A program made the position numbers and the translations under genes. Source: Patella vulgata (taxonomy: Eukaryota; Mollusca; Gastropoda; Patellidae). Taken from it: a stretch of DNA of 64,000 bases. Shown piece by piece: positions 21,350-32,404 of this stretch (the first letter of the stretch is position 1; each line of letters opens with the position of its first letter). The stretch covers positions 6,482,001 to 6,546,000 of the forward strand of contig NC_065887.2 of NCBI RefSeq assembly GCF_932274485.2, given 5' to 3'. The notes under the pieces were generated by a model. It made no database searches and was not told the origin of the DNA. It was given only the letters and a program-made list of their open reading frames with translations.

Positions 21350-22058
21350 AGGACGATATTGGTGTCAGTCATTATCACATATGTGATAGAACTAATTAAA
21401 CACGTTCCAAATATAATTTTATCACAGAGATCATTGCTACGATTCCTGAATCGGAAGTGACGAACGCCAAAGGAAAACACGAGCCATCCCCCTATGTAAC
21501 TGACTGAACTGACGAGTGATTACAGATACATGGGCGAATTTCTGCTCACTAATAATTCCTTCCAAGACAAAAAGTTGTTGTGTGAGACTGTGAAAGGATA
21601 TCTGACAATTCATAAAAAGAATTGACTGCCACTAGATAAGAGAACACGAAAGAAAAACAGAAAAAGTCCGTGCATTACCATGTTTTTATAAGGTATGAAT
21701 GAATATAAACAAGGGAATGTGCGGACTATTTCTATTTTTCTCGTGCTCTCTTATCTAATGACATTCAATTACTTTATTGAATTGTCAGGTATCCTCTTAC
21801 GGTCCCATATAACAACTTTTGGTCTTGGAAGGAATTATTAGTGTGCAGAAATTTGGCCGTGTATCTGTTATCACTCGTCACATCAGTCAGTTATATAGAG
21901 AGATGTCTCGTGTTTTCCTTTGGCGTTCCTCACTTCCGATTCAGGAAACCTGTATTACTCAGCTATCGTAGCAATGATCTCTGTGATAAAGTTATATTTG
22001 GAACGTGTTTAATTAGTTCTATCACATATTTGATAATGGCTGGCACCAATATTGTCAT
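21350..22058. mobile_element. Large palindrome, about 340-bp arms, TTAA-flanked
   Basis: TTAA at 21346-21349 and 22059-22062 flanks ends AGGACGATATTGGTGTCAG and, inverted, ATGACAATATTGGTGCCAG. The arms match over most of their length (for example TAATAATTCCTTCCAAGAC in inverse at 21835), leaving a loop of a few dozen bases near 21690. There is no protein. It fits the same TTAA/AGG end type as family 1. Confidence 0.8.
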
Positions 22059-22097
22059 TTAAAGGAGCTATAAATCGCTATAGTTCGGCACCTAGAA

Positions 22098-22270
22098 ATG
22101 GACACAAATGGGTCGCAACGCCTATAATAATGTAATATGAATATATATAAACTGATTTACATTCAATTGTTTCTATTTGTACGTTTCTATTTCTAATAGG
22201 TTACGTTCGGCGAAACACGCGAAGAATCCAAATTGAATGGCAGAGTTTGGTGTCTGGTTATTCCAGTCTA
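22098..22270. repeat. Dispersed repeat, inverse of 2345-2535
   Basis: GACACAAATGGGTCG, ATGTAATATGAATATATA and CTGGTTATTCCAGTC match 2.35-2.53 kb inverted. Confidence 0.6.
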
Positions 22271-22728
22271 CACTGCTAGTATTTCCCTGTGGGGCATGTT
22301 TAGTCTCGTTCATCGGGTCGCTTCATTACAAATGGCACTCGAAAGCATTCTGGCACGCGAATCGCGTGCCAATTTTAAAATTTTCATATCAGGCGCCCAT
22401 CTTTTTACGGTAAGATAACAACATCGATGTTGACTTTAATTGACATAATAAGTCGTGTTTGCAACGTCAAAGACTGTGGATGTGGATGGTATTGAGTTAC
22501 GGACTTGCTCCTTTCAATTTTGTTTCTAAGAATACAAAATGTATAACAGGATCAGGAGTGATAATTCTGTATAACTTTATAAGAAAAAGACCTAAATCCG
22601 TGATTAAGTAAAATTTGGTGAAGGTATAAAACGGACGGCGCATAGCAAAAAGACTGACGATCACGAGAGTAATATTAAGGCAGCGTCTAAGACTTTAGTC
22701 CAGATTATTTTGTCTTCGACTTGCGAGA
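22271..22728. other. Unassigned stretch
   Basis: No gene or repeat was recognised. Confidence 0.5.
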
Positions 22729-22732
22729 TTAA

Positions 22733-23207
22733 ACATGCATAATACGAGAGCTAAATCTGCCTATTGCAGGTCTTTCTTTAGGCCTGAAATGATATCTAAA
22801 TTATTAATTAGACATTAAACATACATTCTCCAAGCGCTAAATCTGCCTATTGCAGGTCTTTCTTTAGGCCTGAAATGTTATTTAAACTATTAATTACACA
22901 TTTATTAACAAAACAAGACCATAATCAACTCTCGATGGCACCGGATACTCGCGATTTTAACTACATTAGAACGGTTCGCCATTTAAAAATTTAATTTAAA
23001 AATGGGAAAGCGAGGCTAAGTCGCGAATATACCAGTGCGCTAGTTATCACTATGCACACATCTTGTCAAAACAATAAACAGTGATAATTTGGCCCAGAAT
23101 GAAGTAATTTGTCTGAAATTTTCAATATTTTATTTTTTCATCATCTATTTTTGAATTATTATAGCAAGAATGACCAACTCTATATTAAACTCTTAACTAA
23201 TGTACCT
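22733..23207. mobile_element. TTAA-flanked MITE family 2, with internally doubled left part
   Basis: TTAA at 22729-22732 and 23208-23211. AGCTAAATCTGCCTATTGCA to TTAATTAGACATT is present twice (22750 and 22832). It shares CTCGATGGCANCGGATACTC with the copy at 8995. Confidence 0.7.
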
Positions 23208-23217
23208 TTAATTAACT

Positions 23218-23520
23218 TATCCAGACCATTATCAACCCTCGATGCCATCGGATAGCCCCGATTTTAAGTAGATTTGAACGGTTTGGCCATTTAATGATTT
23301 AATTTAAAAATGGAGTAATGAGGCTAAGACTCGAATTACCAGTATGGTAAGTTACGATCAATATACACATCTGGTCAAAACTACAACCATTGATAACTTC
23401 GCTAAAAATAAAGTAATTTTAATGAAAGTTTCAATATATTCATTTTGCATTATCTATGTTTGAAATAATATAGCGAGCACGACCAGCTCTTTATCTAAAC
23501 CTTACATTATGTCCCTTTTT
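23218..23520. mobile_element. Second partial family 2 MITE
   Basis: CCAGACCATTATCAACCCTC to TTACATTATGTCCC repeats the right two thirds of the preceding element in tandem, more diverged. Confidence 0.65.
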
Positions 23521-23608
23521 GGCCACCAATTCCCTAACAACAACAAGGCTAATCTGTACTCACGATTGACTCACTAAGCAATTCACAACTCATTCAAATG
23601 TCATATCT

Positions 23609-23812
23609 TTCCGGCGTGGTTTCCCCTTGTCAGTGATGCAGAACTAAGGGCCTGGCAAGCACAGCTGTCTAGTCGTTCGGATGGGACGAAAAACCGAGGC
23701 CCCGTTTACACATTGGCATGCACGTGAAAGATCCCTTGGCAGTTGGCATTCGGTATAAGAGTAGGCCGTAGCGCCGCTACCCGGGCAAAATTGCCCTCAT
23801 AGCACACTGTAT
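23609..23812 (+). repeat. SINE A middle fragment
   Basis: CCGGCGTGGTTTCCCCTTGT through CATAGCACACTGTAT. Head and tail are both missing. Confidence 0.85.
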
Positions 23813-23916
23813 TGATTAATTTGATACATTAAAACAACAAAAGTTTTATAAAGGATTATATTGTAAGTTAAAAAGGCGAAAAATTTTGAGTAAATTCTTA
23901 ACTTTAGTCTAAGAAT

Positions 23917-24416
23917 TTGGCAAGCGGAATTTTTCCCATCCGTATCACGTATCCGTATCGTTACGTGATACGTTGGGTCAATGTAGTTTTCTAGAGTTTG
24001 GGCAGATTTTTGCGTCGCGTATAACGTATGAGTTACCGAGTTGAGTTTAGTTCTATCACAGCATGATCACAGCCTACAAATTACTGGAGGGAGTGAAGTC
24101 AGACAGACAGACCAGAAAAATATGAAATTCCGAGAAAAACTCATCAAAAATAATGATTAAATTCCAGTCTTTATAATGGTTAAAATCACATCAAATACAC
24201 CTTCGTGTTCTAGGATACACATAGATTCATAAAATAGCTATTGCACAACGTTTCAGCGTCTAAAAGTAGCAAAAAAGACGGCGATCTTTTACGGATTTTT
24301 TCCGTGTGAAAGCTGTTTGATACGTGTTGTCGAATCCGTGTGCCGTGACACGTATGAGAAATACACACATATTGATGACGGATACGCGATACGGACCTGG
24401 AATTTACGCTTGCCAA
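23917..24416. mobile_element. Repeat F: MITE with about 35-bp imperfect inverted ends
   Basis: TTGGCAAGCGGAATTTTTCC and inverted TTGGCAAGCGTAAATTCCAG mark the ends, both followed by TCCGTATCNCGTATCC. It is rich in ACGTGATACG words. A partial inverted copy at 10830-11345 carries a SINE A. Confidence 0.65.
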
Positions 24417-25165
24417 AAGTCTCTATTGTTATTTTCAAGTACCGTAAAGATATCAGAATCTGAATCCCCGATAGAATGACACAAATTTCAATTTTATTTG
24501 TAACCGATGCTTCCATTATACTCTTCGTTCACTTTAGAGCATTTTGGCTCTGGAATATGAAGCAAATGGCGGACCGTTTTCTCACTCGAGAATCGTCGCT
24601 CATCGACTCGAACTTTCGTTTCCGACAAATGGTGATAGTACAAATTGAAATAGAAATATCCGATTGGGCATGCTTGTATATTTTACATGACGTATGAATT
24701 TAATTATCAAGATATTTAATTCTCTTCGAAAAGAACTGTCCGCCATTTTTTTAAAGACGAAACATCAAATAATCATCGTTTGGATAAACGTTAGGAGTGG
24801 GCTTTACAATAGGCAATTATCAATCAACTAATCATAGAAACACTCCAGATTATCAGCGAGTTGATTAATTTTTAGTATGCCCGCCACGTGAGTGACACTC
24901 AATGTAATGGTTAATCAAGGATACGATTAGAATTTAAGATTTTTTTCCGCCAGTTCGCAAAAAGACTCGCCAGTACCGCAAAATGTTATCGCCAAAAGTA
25001 TCGCCAAAATCAAATTTTAATCACCACTTTGATATTTTTATCGCAAATTGCGACTTTGGCGACCAACAGCGTGAGCCTTGCGTGTTAGTAATGAAAATTG
25101 CGTATTTTTTATCATGACGTATTTTTGGTAATACGCATTTACATAATATCGGGATTATCATAATC
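24417..25165. other. Unassigned stretch
   Basis: An open frame at 24476-24697 (+) has no recognisable domain. The DNA around 24950-25090 is rich in CGCCAAA/TCGC words but not clearly repeated elsewhere in the window. Confidence 0.45.
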
Positions 25166-25242
25166 CCTCATAGCACACTGTATGGCCTATATCCGTCTTC
25201 ACTAGCCCAGAAAAGTAGGACGCTCATCCCCATTGCATTTCA
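25166..25242 (+). repeat. SINE A 3' fragment
   Basis: CCCTCATAGCACACTGTATG to CATTGCATTTCATT. Confidence 0.75.
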
Positions 25243-25290
25243 TTGCTTACAATTTTGTTGTATTCTATTAAATACCTAACACAGAATTAA

Positions 25291-25552
25291 CATGACCGAA
25301 TGGTTAGCGTGTGCGCAAGGTATCATGCGATCTGTCATTGAGTCAACTATCGTGGTTTCGATTCTGTACGTGACAAAGAGTAGGATCGCCTGTCCAACCT
25401 CGTGGGTTTTCTCCCGAGCCTCCGGTTTCCTCCAACTGCTAAAGGACCCCTTTTCGCAAACAAATTATTGAAATAAAATAAAACCATATGTTAGTCCCGA
25501 AATGACCTAGTTTGTGTCGAGTGGACGTTAAACCCAATCGCTCTCTCTCTCT
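25291..25552 (+). repeat. SINE B copy, near full length
   Basis: A box (TGACCGAATGGTTAGC), a changed B box (GGTTTCGATTC), full body, GTGTCGAGTGGACGTTAAAC and CTCTCTCTCT tail. Confidence 0.88.
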
Positions 25553-26600
25553 GTTTATATTTCCTTCCCGTGTACAAACAGTGTGATCTGATGATATATT
25601 TGGACTAAAACATATTTAAACTAAATCAAACGTTAACTTCAAATCCCCCTCAAAACATTTTTAATTCAAGACAACAACTATCCTATGATGCAAGAAACCA
25701 CGCCAGTTGACTCAATGACAGACCTTATGATACAGCACACGCGTGATATAGGCAATACGATCTATGTTCTTCCGGAACGCTCGATATATAGCCAGACATT
25801 CATTGTGGGGGGGGGGGGGGGGTGTTGTGGATGGCGCCCTAGATTTGGAACCGCTCCCTTTCCTATTCCCAGTTTCGAAATTCGCTCCCGAAAACAACTA
25901 CCCCGACCCCTTGAAATGTGTACATTTATCAGGCTATGTAAAAAGACGAATTATAGGGGCTAAATCTCAAAATGTTTCATAAGAAAGTAAAATATTAGTC
26001 CATTTTAGTCGATAATGACGTCATCTTACCGTGTACATTTGTAATATCTAATATTTAAGACACAGCGAACAATTCACAATCAGTACGGTAGCCTACAAAA
26101 ATCGTGTATTTTATGGTTTCGGACGCCATTTATAATAAACAAAGAAGAACATATCCTACACGGCAATGCGGAAGTAATTAGTAATCTCTGATTTTTAAAT
26201 GATAAAATATTAATAAAGGAAACGTGTCAAATGGATTAAGAAGGCGTAATCGACGGAAGTAAAATGGGGTTTAACGTCCTACTCCAACAGAAATGATTAG
26301 AAGATACAATAAATATTTTTGAAAATTGAATATAAATCACTTTATTGATTTTGATTTAAACAATATTTTATTCACAAACGAATAGGATTGAGCAACAGGC
26401 TTGAAGCCTATATCAGCTCTTTCCATAGATACAAAGGTATAATGAAGAAGGGTATGTTATTTACAAAATATCTTTAAAGAATGTACCGTTAGATTTAAAG
26501 AACATATCACTTTATATACATTAATATTACATAAATATGTTCTTTTAGACCAATTTTCGTCTATTTTAAGGTTCAAACGGATAGACCTATCTCAAAAGAC
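25553..26600. other. PLA2-2 downstream flank
   Basis: Contains a 16-base G-run at 25807. From about 26000 to 26260 and 26470 to 26600 it is a diverged relative of 49920-50290 downstream of PLA2-4 (shared GACGCCATTTNTAAT, TTTTCGTCTATTTTAAGGTT). This supports an old duplication of the whole gene environment. AATAAA complements at 26341 and 26367 are candidate polyadenylation signals. Confidence 0.5.
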
Positions 26601-26607
26601 AAATAAA

Positions 26608-26699
26608 ACACATAAACTTAATGAAATCTGTATAGTTCATTTTTGATCCACTAAACACATAAACTTAATGAAATCTGTATAGTTCATTTTTGATCCACT
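26608..26699. repeat. 46-bp direct tandem duplication
   Basis: ACACATAAACTTAATGAAAT to TTTTTGATCCACTA occurs twice without a gap, just downstream of the PLA2-2 stop codon. Confidence 0.85.
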
Positions 26700-26716
26700 A
26701 AAGTTTTTTTTTCCTT

Positions 26717-26932
26717 TTAAGGCAAGCAGTTGTCCACCCACGTCTCGTTACAATACGATGGCGACTTCTTTACAAAATAACTTGACCCAAACCAACGCAC
26801 TCCTAAATAAAATTTCCATTTCATCATGTTACACCACCACCTTGAAAAAAAGGATTTGGGGGAACAGTGGTCTTGCATATTATAGTAGAAATCATAGTCA
26901 CAGTCGTATCTTGACAAACCTCGTGCGACGCC
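26717..26932 (-). CDS. PLA2-2 coding exon 2 (C-terminal half)
   Basis: Begins after acceptor TTTTTTTTCAG with GVARGLSRYDCDYDFYYNM and ends NETWVDNCLP-stop (TAA). It encodes 71 residues with five cysteines in the same order as PLA2-3 (YDC, DHC, WWC, SYC, DNC). It is closest to PLA2-3, sharing FYYNMQDHC/FYYDMDDHC, RWFG and the ending CLP/CMP. It joins coding exon 1 in phase 0. Confidence 0.85.
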   Translation of the reverse strand, partial: GVARGLSRYDCDYDFYYNMQDHCSPKSFFSRWWCNMMKWKFYLGVRWFGSSYFVKKSPSYCNETWVDNCLP

Positions 26933-26965
26933 CTGAAAAAAAAGTTCAGTCTGTTAGGCATTTAA

Positions 26966-27155
26966 AGAGAGAGAGAGAGAGAGAGAGATGGGGTTTAACG
27001 TCCACTCGACACAAACTAGGTCATTTAGGGACTAACATATGGTTTAATTTTATTTCAATAATTCGCTTGCGCGTAGGGGTCTTTAGCAGTGGGAGGAACC
27101 CGGAGGACCCGGAGAAAACCCACGAGGTTGGACAGGCGACCCTACTCCTTGTGAC
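26966..27155 (-). repeat. SINE B copy in PLA2-2 intron 2, head missing
   Basis: GA tail at left, GGGGTTTAACGTCCACTCGA, then the body to CTACTCCTTGTGACGT. Confidence 0.88.
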
Positions 27156-27344
27156 GTTAGGCATTTAAAACAATACTAACAAAAATGGTCGCGTATTTCA
27201 GTCAGCTTGTTAACTAGTATTCGAAATAAATAAATTTATTTTCTTACTGTACGAATTTATGTCTCTTACTTGAAACTTATAATGACTCATACTGTCGTAT
27301 GGCGGGGCGGGGGCGTTAGATCATATGGCGTAGTTCCGACATCC

Positions 27345-27402
27345 GTCTTGTCCGTGACAAGGAATAGGACCGCCTGTCCAGCCTTGTGGGTTTTCCCCGG
27401 AT
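27345..27402 (+). repeat. SINE B middle fragment
   Basis: GTGACAAGGAATAGGACCGC to TTGTGGGTTTTCCCCGG, in the opposite direction to the previous copy. Confidence 0.7.
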
Positions 27403-27480
27403 ACTCTGGTATTAATTAGGGTTAGGGAACGTGATTGTTGACGAGATTGTGGATTAGGGTTAGAGTTAGCCCAGAATAGC

Positions 27481-27553
27481 AAACGTCATGATTACTAACA
27501 CATGAATAGCAAACGTCATGATTACTTACACATGAATAGCAAACGTCATGATT
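27481..27553 (-). repeat. 30-bp tandem duplication spanning the exon end and splice donor of PLA2-2
   Basis: Units at 27481-27510 and 27511-27540 plus a partial third from 27541 each encode N-H-D-V-C-Y-S and, in two units, a donor-like GTAAGT or GTTAGT. The unit boundary coincides with the catalytic His-Asp codons and the 5' splice site. Confidence 0.85.
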
Positions 27554-27700
27554 ATCACACGCCGGTTTAAACAGTCGTCTATAAGTTGCGAAACCACCAC
27601 TACATCCATTAGAGAACTTTTTACAGGTTTTTCCATCCACACCTCTTAACAGTTGAACAACCATCAGCACCAAAAATCCCGTAGCTATATATAGATTCAT
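27530..27700 (-). CDS. PLA2-2 coding exon 1: conodipine-like secreted phospholipase A2
   Basis: Encodes 57 residues: a signal peptide (MNLYIATGFLVLMVVQLLRG, cleavage near VDG), then GKTCKKFSNGCSGG and KPACDNHDVCYSC with the catalytic His-Asp. The length equals PLA2-1 and PLA2-3. The start is set by the acceptor GTTTTAG|AAATG (27703-27704). The donor used here is GTAAGT at 27529-27524. Because of the 30-bp duplication a second donor-like site lies 30 bases further on, so a longer form with an extra ten residues repeating the HDVCYSC motif is conceivable. Total protein 128 residues with ten mature cysteines. GCSGG replaces the GCSDP of PLA2-1. Confidence 0.85.
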
Positions 27701-27808
27701 TTCTAAAACACATTACCGAAACTCAAATTTACCATTTGGTTTAAATGGATCTAAAATCAAATTGTCGATTTCATTGTAATTTATATGCTGATTTGTTTTC
27801 GAGGGGGT

Positions 27809-28169
27809 GGGAGGGTCACGGTGGTTAAGTGGGTAAGACGCTGGTTCGCTAGCCTGGAGGTCGGGTGTTCGATCCCTGCATTGGCCGAGAAAGTTCATCC
27901 GGATTTTCCGGCGTGATTCCCCCTTGTCAGTGATGCGGCTAGGAGGGGTTGTCAAGGACAGCTGTCTAGTCGTTCGGATGGGACGAAAAACAGGGTTCCC
28001 GTGTACACATTGGTGTGTACATAAAACACCCCTTGACAGTTGGAATTCGATATAAGAGTAGGCCGTAGTACCGCTGTCCTGGCAAAATTTCCCTCATAGC
28101 ACACTGTATGGCGTATGCCCGTCTTCATTAGCCCAGATCGGAGCAGAACAGTAGGACGTTAAACCCCAG
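27809..28169 (+). repeat. SINE A, near full length, in PLA2-2 intron 1
   Basis: A box (CGGTGGTTAAGTGGGTAAG), B box (GTGTTCGATCC), full body, ending at GACGTTAAACCCCAG without the CATTT tail. Confidence 0.9.
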
Positions 28170-28360
28170 TTGAAATTTGAAATACGAGTAGGCTGTAGTG
28201 CCGCTGTTAGGGCAAAATATCCCTTAAGCACGTTATATGTCACGTGCCAATTTTCATTAACCCTTCCCGACATCATTAACCCATCCCGATATCATTAACC
28301 CATCCCGTCTACCCAGTCGGGGTAGAAATGTCGAACGTTAAACCACATTTCATTTTAAGT
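28170..28360 (+). repeat. Diverged SINE A 3' part, head-to-tail with the previous copy
   Basis: GAGTAGGCTGTAGTGCCGCT to AACGTTAAACCACATTTC. A short ATCATTAACCCATCCCG segment is repeated inside. Confidence 0.7.
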
Positions 28361-28640
28361 GTGAAGGATTGCGTTTTTCGATATTGGTGAATAATGAAAA
28401 ATAAGCTACTTGTTTTTAGATATTCAGAATTAAAAAAAAACCAGATTTCTGGGATGGATAGAGAACATTTTAATCATGTATATCAACAGAATGTTATACA
28501 TGAGGATGCCTGAGCAGTGGAATCGCATAAAAACTGCACTTTCTCCTTGTTTTATGATATTGGCAAATGACGAAAAACGAGTATCTCGCTTTATATATTA
28601 AGTGAGTACAGTCAATAAAATAAAATATAATAAGTACTAC

Positions 28641-28712
28641 CTTGACTTCTGTCGAGATTCCGGGTCTTTAATCAAATATTTGATATATAATCAGCTTTAC
28701 CACAAGTGATGC
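28641..28712 (-). other. Inferred non-coding exon 1 of PLA2-2
   Basis: Read on the minus strand, TTGCATCACTTGTGGTAAAGC to GACAGAAGTCAAG|GTAGTA parallels exon 1 of PLA2-1. The intron start (TATTATATTTTATTTTATTG) also matches. The start base is an estimate. Confidence 0.55.
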
Positions 28713-28830
28713 AAGATTCTGTGTGTGAGTTAGTTGTACTTTAAGTCTGATTCCACTTTCCTCAAATTGATCACGTGATGGTTAAAATTATAGATTTTAT
28801 CTTCCGTTCCTGGAATCTAAAATAAGGACA
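28713..28830 (-). promoter_or_regulatory. PLA2-2 upstream region conserved with PLA2-4
   Basis: Shares ATCACGTGATGGTTAAA-like sequence and GATTTTATCTTCCGTTCCTG with 54360-54440 upstream of PLA2-4. It includes an E-box (CACGTG). The TATA position holds only CTTAAAG, weaker than in PLA2-1, -3 and -4. Confidence 0.45.
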
Positions 28831-28869
28831 CGGGAAGGTTTAATATCGAACAGTTCCTGGTCAGTGTGG

Positions 28870-29645
28870 GGACCGACTTTTGACCTGTGACGTCAGACAT
28901 TTGATTAACCAATCAGCATTGATGTTACTAGTGGATTACCCACATTTCCTATTAAAAAAGGTTAAACACTCGATTCGACAGACCATTTTATTGGCTAACC
29001 CCTCATTTCAAGCAGAACACGAGTTAAATAACAAGTCTGCCAGATCCAAGTGTAGTCAAGACAAGTAAAACGAAATTTTGAACTATAAAAACGAAACGAA
29101 AAATAGGATCTGTGTTTTAACCAGATTGGAGGAAACGCCAACGCTCATCGAATTATATAACAATTTGTAAATAGCTTCCTTGATAAGACCGAAAAAGAGA
29201 TTTTGTTTCTAGTTCAAAGAAAATTTATTGAGTAAAATAGGATGATTCATAATTGACAAAATTTCAAATCAGATTGATTACGGATGTAATAAATAGGTCC
29301 TGAATGTCATGTGAAATTGTAGCTTGCCAAGAATCCTTGAATATATGATATCACGTGATGATAATAGTATAACGTACAAGGGAAGTGGGGTTGGGGGTGC
29401 GAACCACATATATACGATTACACAAGACAAATTTACCTACAAAACACAATATACACCAACACCTCAAGCAACAACCATATATGTCAGACAAAGTGAATAG
29501 ATAGAGCCGGGGGCCAGCCGTCAGCGTCCACTGTACAATCCTGGGTATATGTAGTGTTACAGGCTTCACGCTAAAACTAATAAAATCACTAAGGGAAGTC
29601 ACCCATGAAAAATAGGGGAATATTTCCCAAACGTTGTATCATGCT
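28870..29645. other. Unassigned stretch
   Basis: No gene, splice-supported exon or recognised repeat. Confidence 0.5.
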
Positions 29646-30004
29646 GGGGAGCCACGGTGGCTAGGTGGTTAAGACGCTGGCTCGCTAGCCTGGAGGTTGG
29701 GTGTTCGATCCCTGCATTGGCCGAGAAAGTTCGTCGGGATTTTCCGACGTGGTTTCTCCTTGTCAGTGGTGCAGGACGGAGGGCCTGACAAGGGCAGCTG
29801 CCTAGTCGTTCGGATGGAACAAAAACTCAAGGTCTCGTGTGCATAATTGGTGTGAACGTAAAAGAACCCTTGACAGAATTCGAAATAAGAGTAGACTATA
29901 GCGCCGCTGTCCGGACAAAATTTCCCTTACAGGACACTCTATGGCATATGCCCGTCTTCATTACCCAGTAGGAGTAGGACGTTAAACCCCATTTCATTTC
30001 TTTC
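29646..30004 (+). repeat. SINE A, full length
   Basis: Head CACGGTGGCTAGGTGGTTAA and GTTCGATCC, a somewhat diverged body, tail CATTTCATTTCTTTCAT. Confidence 0.9.
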
Positions 30005-30159
30005 ATAAATAATTCTACCAAATGTCACGTTTGCTATTAATGTTACCGATATAGAGTGTCGAGATCATTTCCGATCCTTGAAGTGTATATATAAGAGTGA
30101 TTTTAATGAAATCGCAATGAACCACACGCCTAAATTTTGAAACTTGAAACAGCATAGCG

Positions 30160-30281
30160 AGAGTGAGAGAGAGAGAGATAAATGAGGGTTAACTCCCACT
30201 CTACACAAACTAGGTCATTTCGGGACTAAAATATGGTTTAATTTTATTTCAATAATTCGCTTACACGTGACCCTACTCCTT
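30160..30281 (-). repeat. SINE B copy with internal deletion
   Basis: GA tail, then body to AATAATTCGCTTACACGTGA joined directly to CCCTACTCCTTG. Confidence 0.8.
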
Positions 30282-30399
30282 GAAAGAGAATAGTAATTAA
30301 AATAGAGAAACACCATACGAACTTCAAATATCGTATCAATTATTTAAATATTTCTTATTTTGCTGTTAGAATGGATAATTGGCGATTGCCGACAGCTTG

Positions 30400-30548
30400 G
30401 GTTTTCTCCGGGTCCCCCGGTTTCCCCCCACTGCTAAAGACCCCTACGCGCATGCGAATTATTGAAATAAAATTGAACCAAATGTTAGTCCCGAAATAAG
30501 CTAGTTTGGGTCGAGCGGACGTTAAACCCAATCGCTCTCTCTCTCTCC
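30400..30548 (+). repeat. SINE B 3' half
   Basis: GGGTTTTCTCCGGGTCCCCC through GACGTTAAACCCAATCGCTC and a CT tail. A further tail scrap (GTCGAGTGGACGTTATACC) follows at 30605. Confidence 0.85.
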
Positions 30549-30691
30549 ACAAATCATAGACAAGGACGGGGTTCGACGGCAAAGATACAACCATGACCTA
30601 CTTGAGTCGAGTGGACGTTATACCACATTTCTCTCTCTTTATAGATTTCGGATCTATTGGTAGATCCAAACCTTAAGGTTAAAATGATGCA

Positions 30692-30860
30692 TTGTACCAG
30701 GTCCCCACTGTCGTGCGATGCGTTACGATCGGATTGTTCCTATTTTGTCCACGGTCTGATACGTTCGGATACTTTTCGATACGGTCGACAGGGTTGCTAC
30801 GACTGTCTTTAATATAAGACCTGATATGATCACCACGATTATCCCACGCTTTTAAACGTA
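30692..30860. repeat. Dispersed repeat E, second copy
   Basis: CCCACTGTCGTGCGATGCGT and ATATAAGACCTGATATGATC match 4466-4632. Confidence 0.6.
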
Positions 30861-31601
30861 GAACGAATCGTGATAGTGAGCAACTAGCATAAGATATTAA
30901 AGTCTCGACTCTGATCATGATCTAACGCAGTAAGTAAGGCTCTGGCATTGTCACTTAAACAGCTGACCAAATGAACAGCCCCGAGGAAGAACGATCTAAG
31001 TCACTTTGTCAACGAAACCCAGTTATTGGTGCAACCTGGTAGCAAATTGTATAAGCTTTCTGTGGAACAATCAATTTCAGGTAAAAACGATCGGATTTAC
31101 ATCGAACAAAGGTCCTTCTGAAATGGTCTCCCGGACAAATACGTCCATCGTACCCTTTATTTGACCATAATTTGGCTGAAAAGTGGAAGTCAGTTGTTGT
31201 ACTGGTAATTATGATTCGTATTAAACATCATTTTGAACTTGTAATTAAACCTGCTCATTGTTCTGTTCGCGTCAAGCATTCTCGTCCAAAAGTCTGTTTT
31301 GCCTTTTATACCAAAAGACAAAAATGTGACTTAGATCGTTCTTCCCCTGGACTCTTCAAATATAATGATTTGGTTTTGTAATCCCAGCCGTTCCGTTGTG
31401 ATCAAACTTTGAGAGGTAATCTTCCAAATCATCTTCCCGGTCAGAGTCTAGTGGTTTAACGAAGATGCATAGGACCGGTCATCGTGGTCATGGATATTGA
31501 CATTTGAATATAAATTCGGCTCGGGGGGGGGGGGGCTTCCGAACTTGTGATATTCTTCCATCTTCATTTCCATGAAAACTATTGTTTTTGTTTCTACATG
31601 G
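30861..31601. other. Unassigned stretch
   Basis: GGAAGAACGATCTAAGTCAC (about 30983) recurs inverted at about 31325. A 69-codon frame at 31172-31381 shows no domain. A G-run lies at 31525. Confidence 0.4.
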
Positions 31602-31915
31602 ATGGAAATGAAATGAAATGAAATGGGGTTTAACGTCCTGCTATTCTGCTCCTATACTGGGCAAACGTCATACAGTGTGCTATGAGGAAAATTTTGCCCG
31701 GGCAGCGGCTCTATCGCCTACTCTTATATTCCAACTGCCAAGGGATCTTTTACGTGCATTCCAAAGTATACACGGGACCTCGGTTTTTCGTCTCATCCGA
31801 AGGACTAGACAGCTGTCCTTGCCAGGCCCTCTGTCCTGCATCACTGACAAGGGGGAACCACGCCGGAAAATCTGGATGAACACCCCACCTCCAGGCTAGC
31901 GAGCCAGCGTCTTAC
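31602..31915 (-). repeat. SINE A, nearly full length
   Basis: Tail units (GAAATGAAATGAAATG) at left, inverted body, then CCAGGCTAGCGAGCCAGCGT. The A box is missing. Confidence 0.88.
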
Positions 31916-32005
31916 CCACGTGATCTGTCACAGCTTAAGATTTATATTTGTCTTTCGTTTCTTTCATTTCCATTTGAACTCTGGATTTGAATCAGCGGTA
32001 CTACG

Positions 32006-32095
32006 GCCTACCCTTATATCGAATTCCAACTGTCAATGTACCTCACAGCACATTGTATGGTGTATGCCCGCAGAACAGTAGGACGTTAAACCCTG
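32006..32095. repeat. Rearranged SINE A pieces
   Basis: An inverted piece (CTACGGCCTACCCTTATATC) is joined to a direct piece (CACAGCACATTGTATGGTGT, GTAGGACGTTAAACCC). Confidence 0.65.
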
Positions 32096-32404
32096 ATTGT
32101 CCGAAAAATCACGTTTTTAGTTTGTGGACACTCTAAAGGTCACAATTTTTATCCGATTTTGATGAATCTTAAATGTATGCTTATAACCCAAAGATTCACG
32201 TATATCGGGCCGCAACATTCTGAATTAGAGCCCCTAATCGCGATTTTAGCTTGTGCACCCTTTAGAGGCTACAACTTTTACCCCATTTTGATGAAACTTA
32301 AAATGTATGTTCATATATGTGGGTTCATTTTGATACTTGCGTGTATCGGATAGTAAATTCCTAGATTATGGTCCCTGATTGTACGAAAAATCGCTTTTGG
32401 TTTA
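32091..32404. repeat. Tandem repeat, about 141-bp unit, 2.2 copies
   Basis: Starts at 32091, 32231 and 32373. Shared words include CGAAAAATC, TTTAGAGGCTACAACTTTTA-type sequence and TTTTGATGAANCTTAAA. Confidence 0.7.

Noticed and set aside
27415-27475. TTAGGG words resembling metazoan telomere repeats
   Set aside because: Only two separated pairs of TTAGGG-like words occur, with no array. Chance or an unrelated simple sequence is more likely.
31172-31381. 69-codon plus-strand frame
   Set aside because: No signal peptide, domain, splice support or promoter was seen, and the length is within chance for this DNA.
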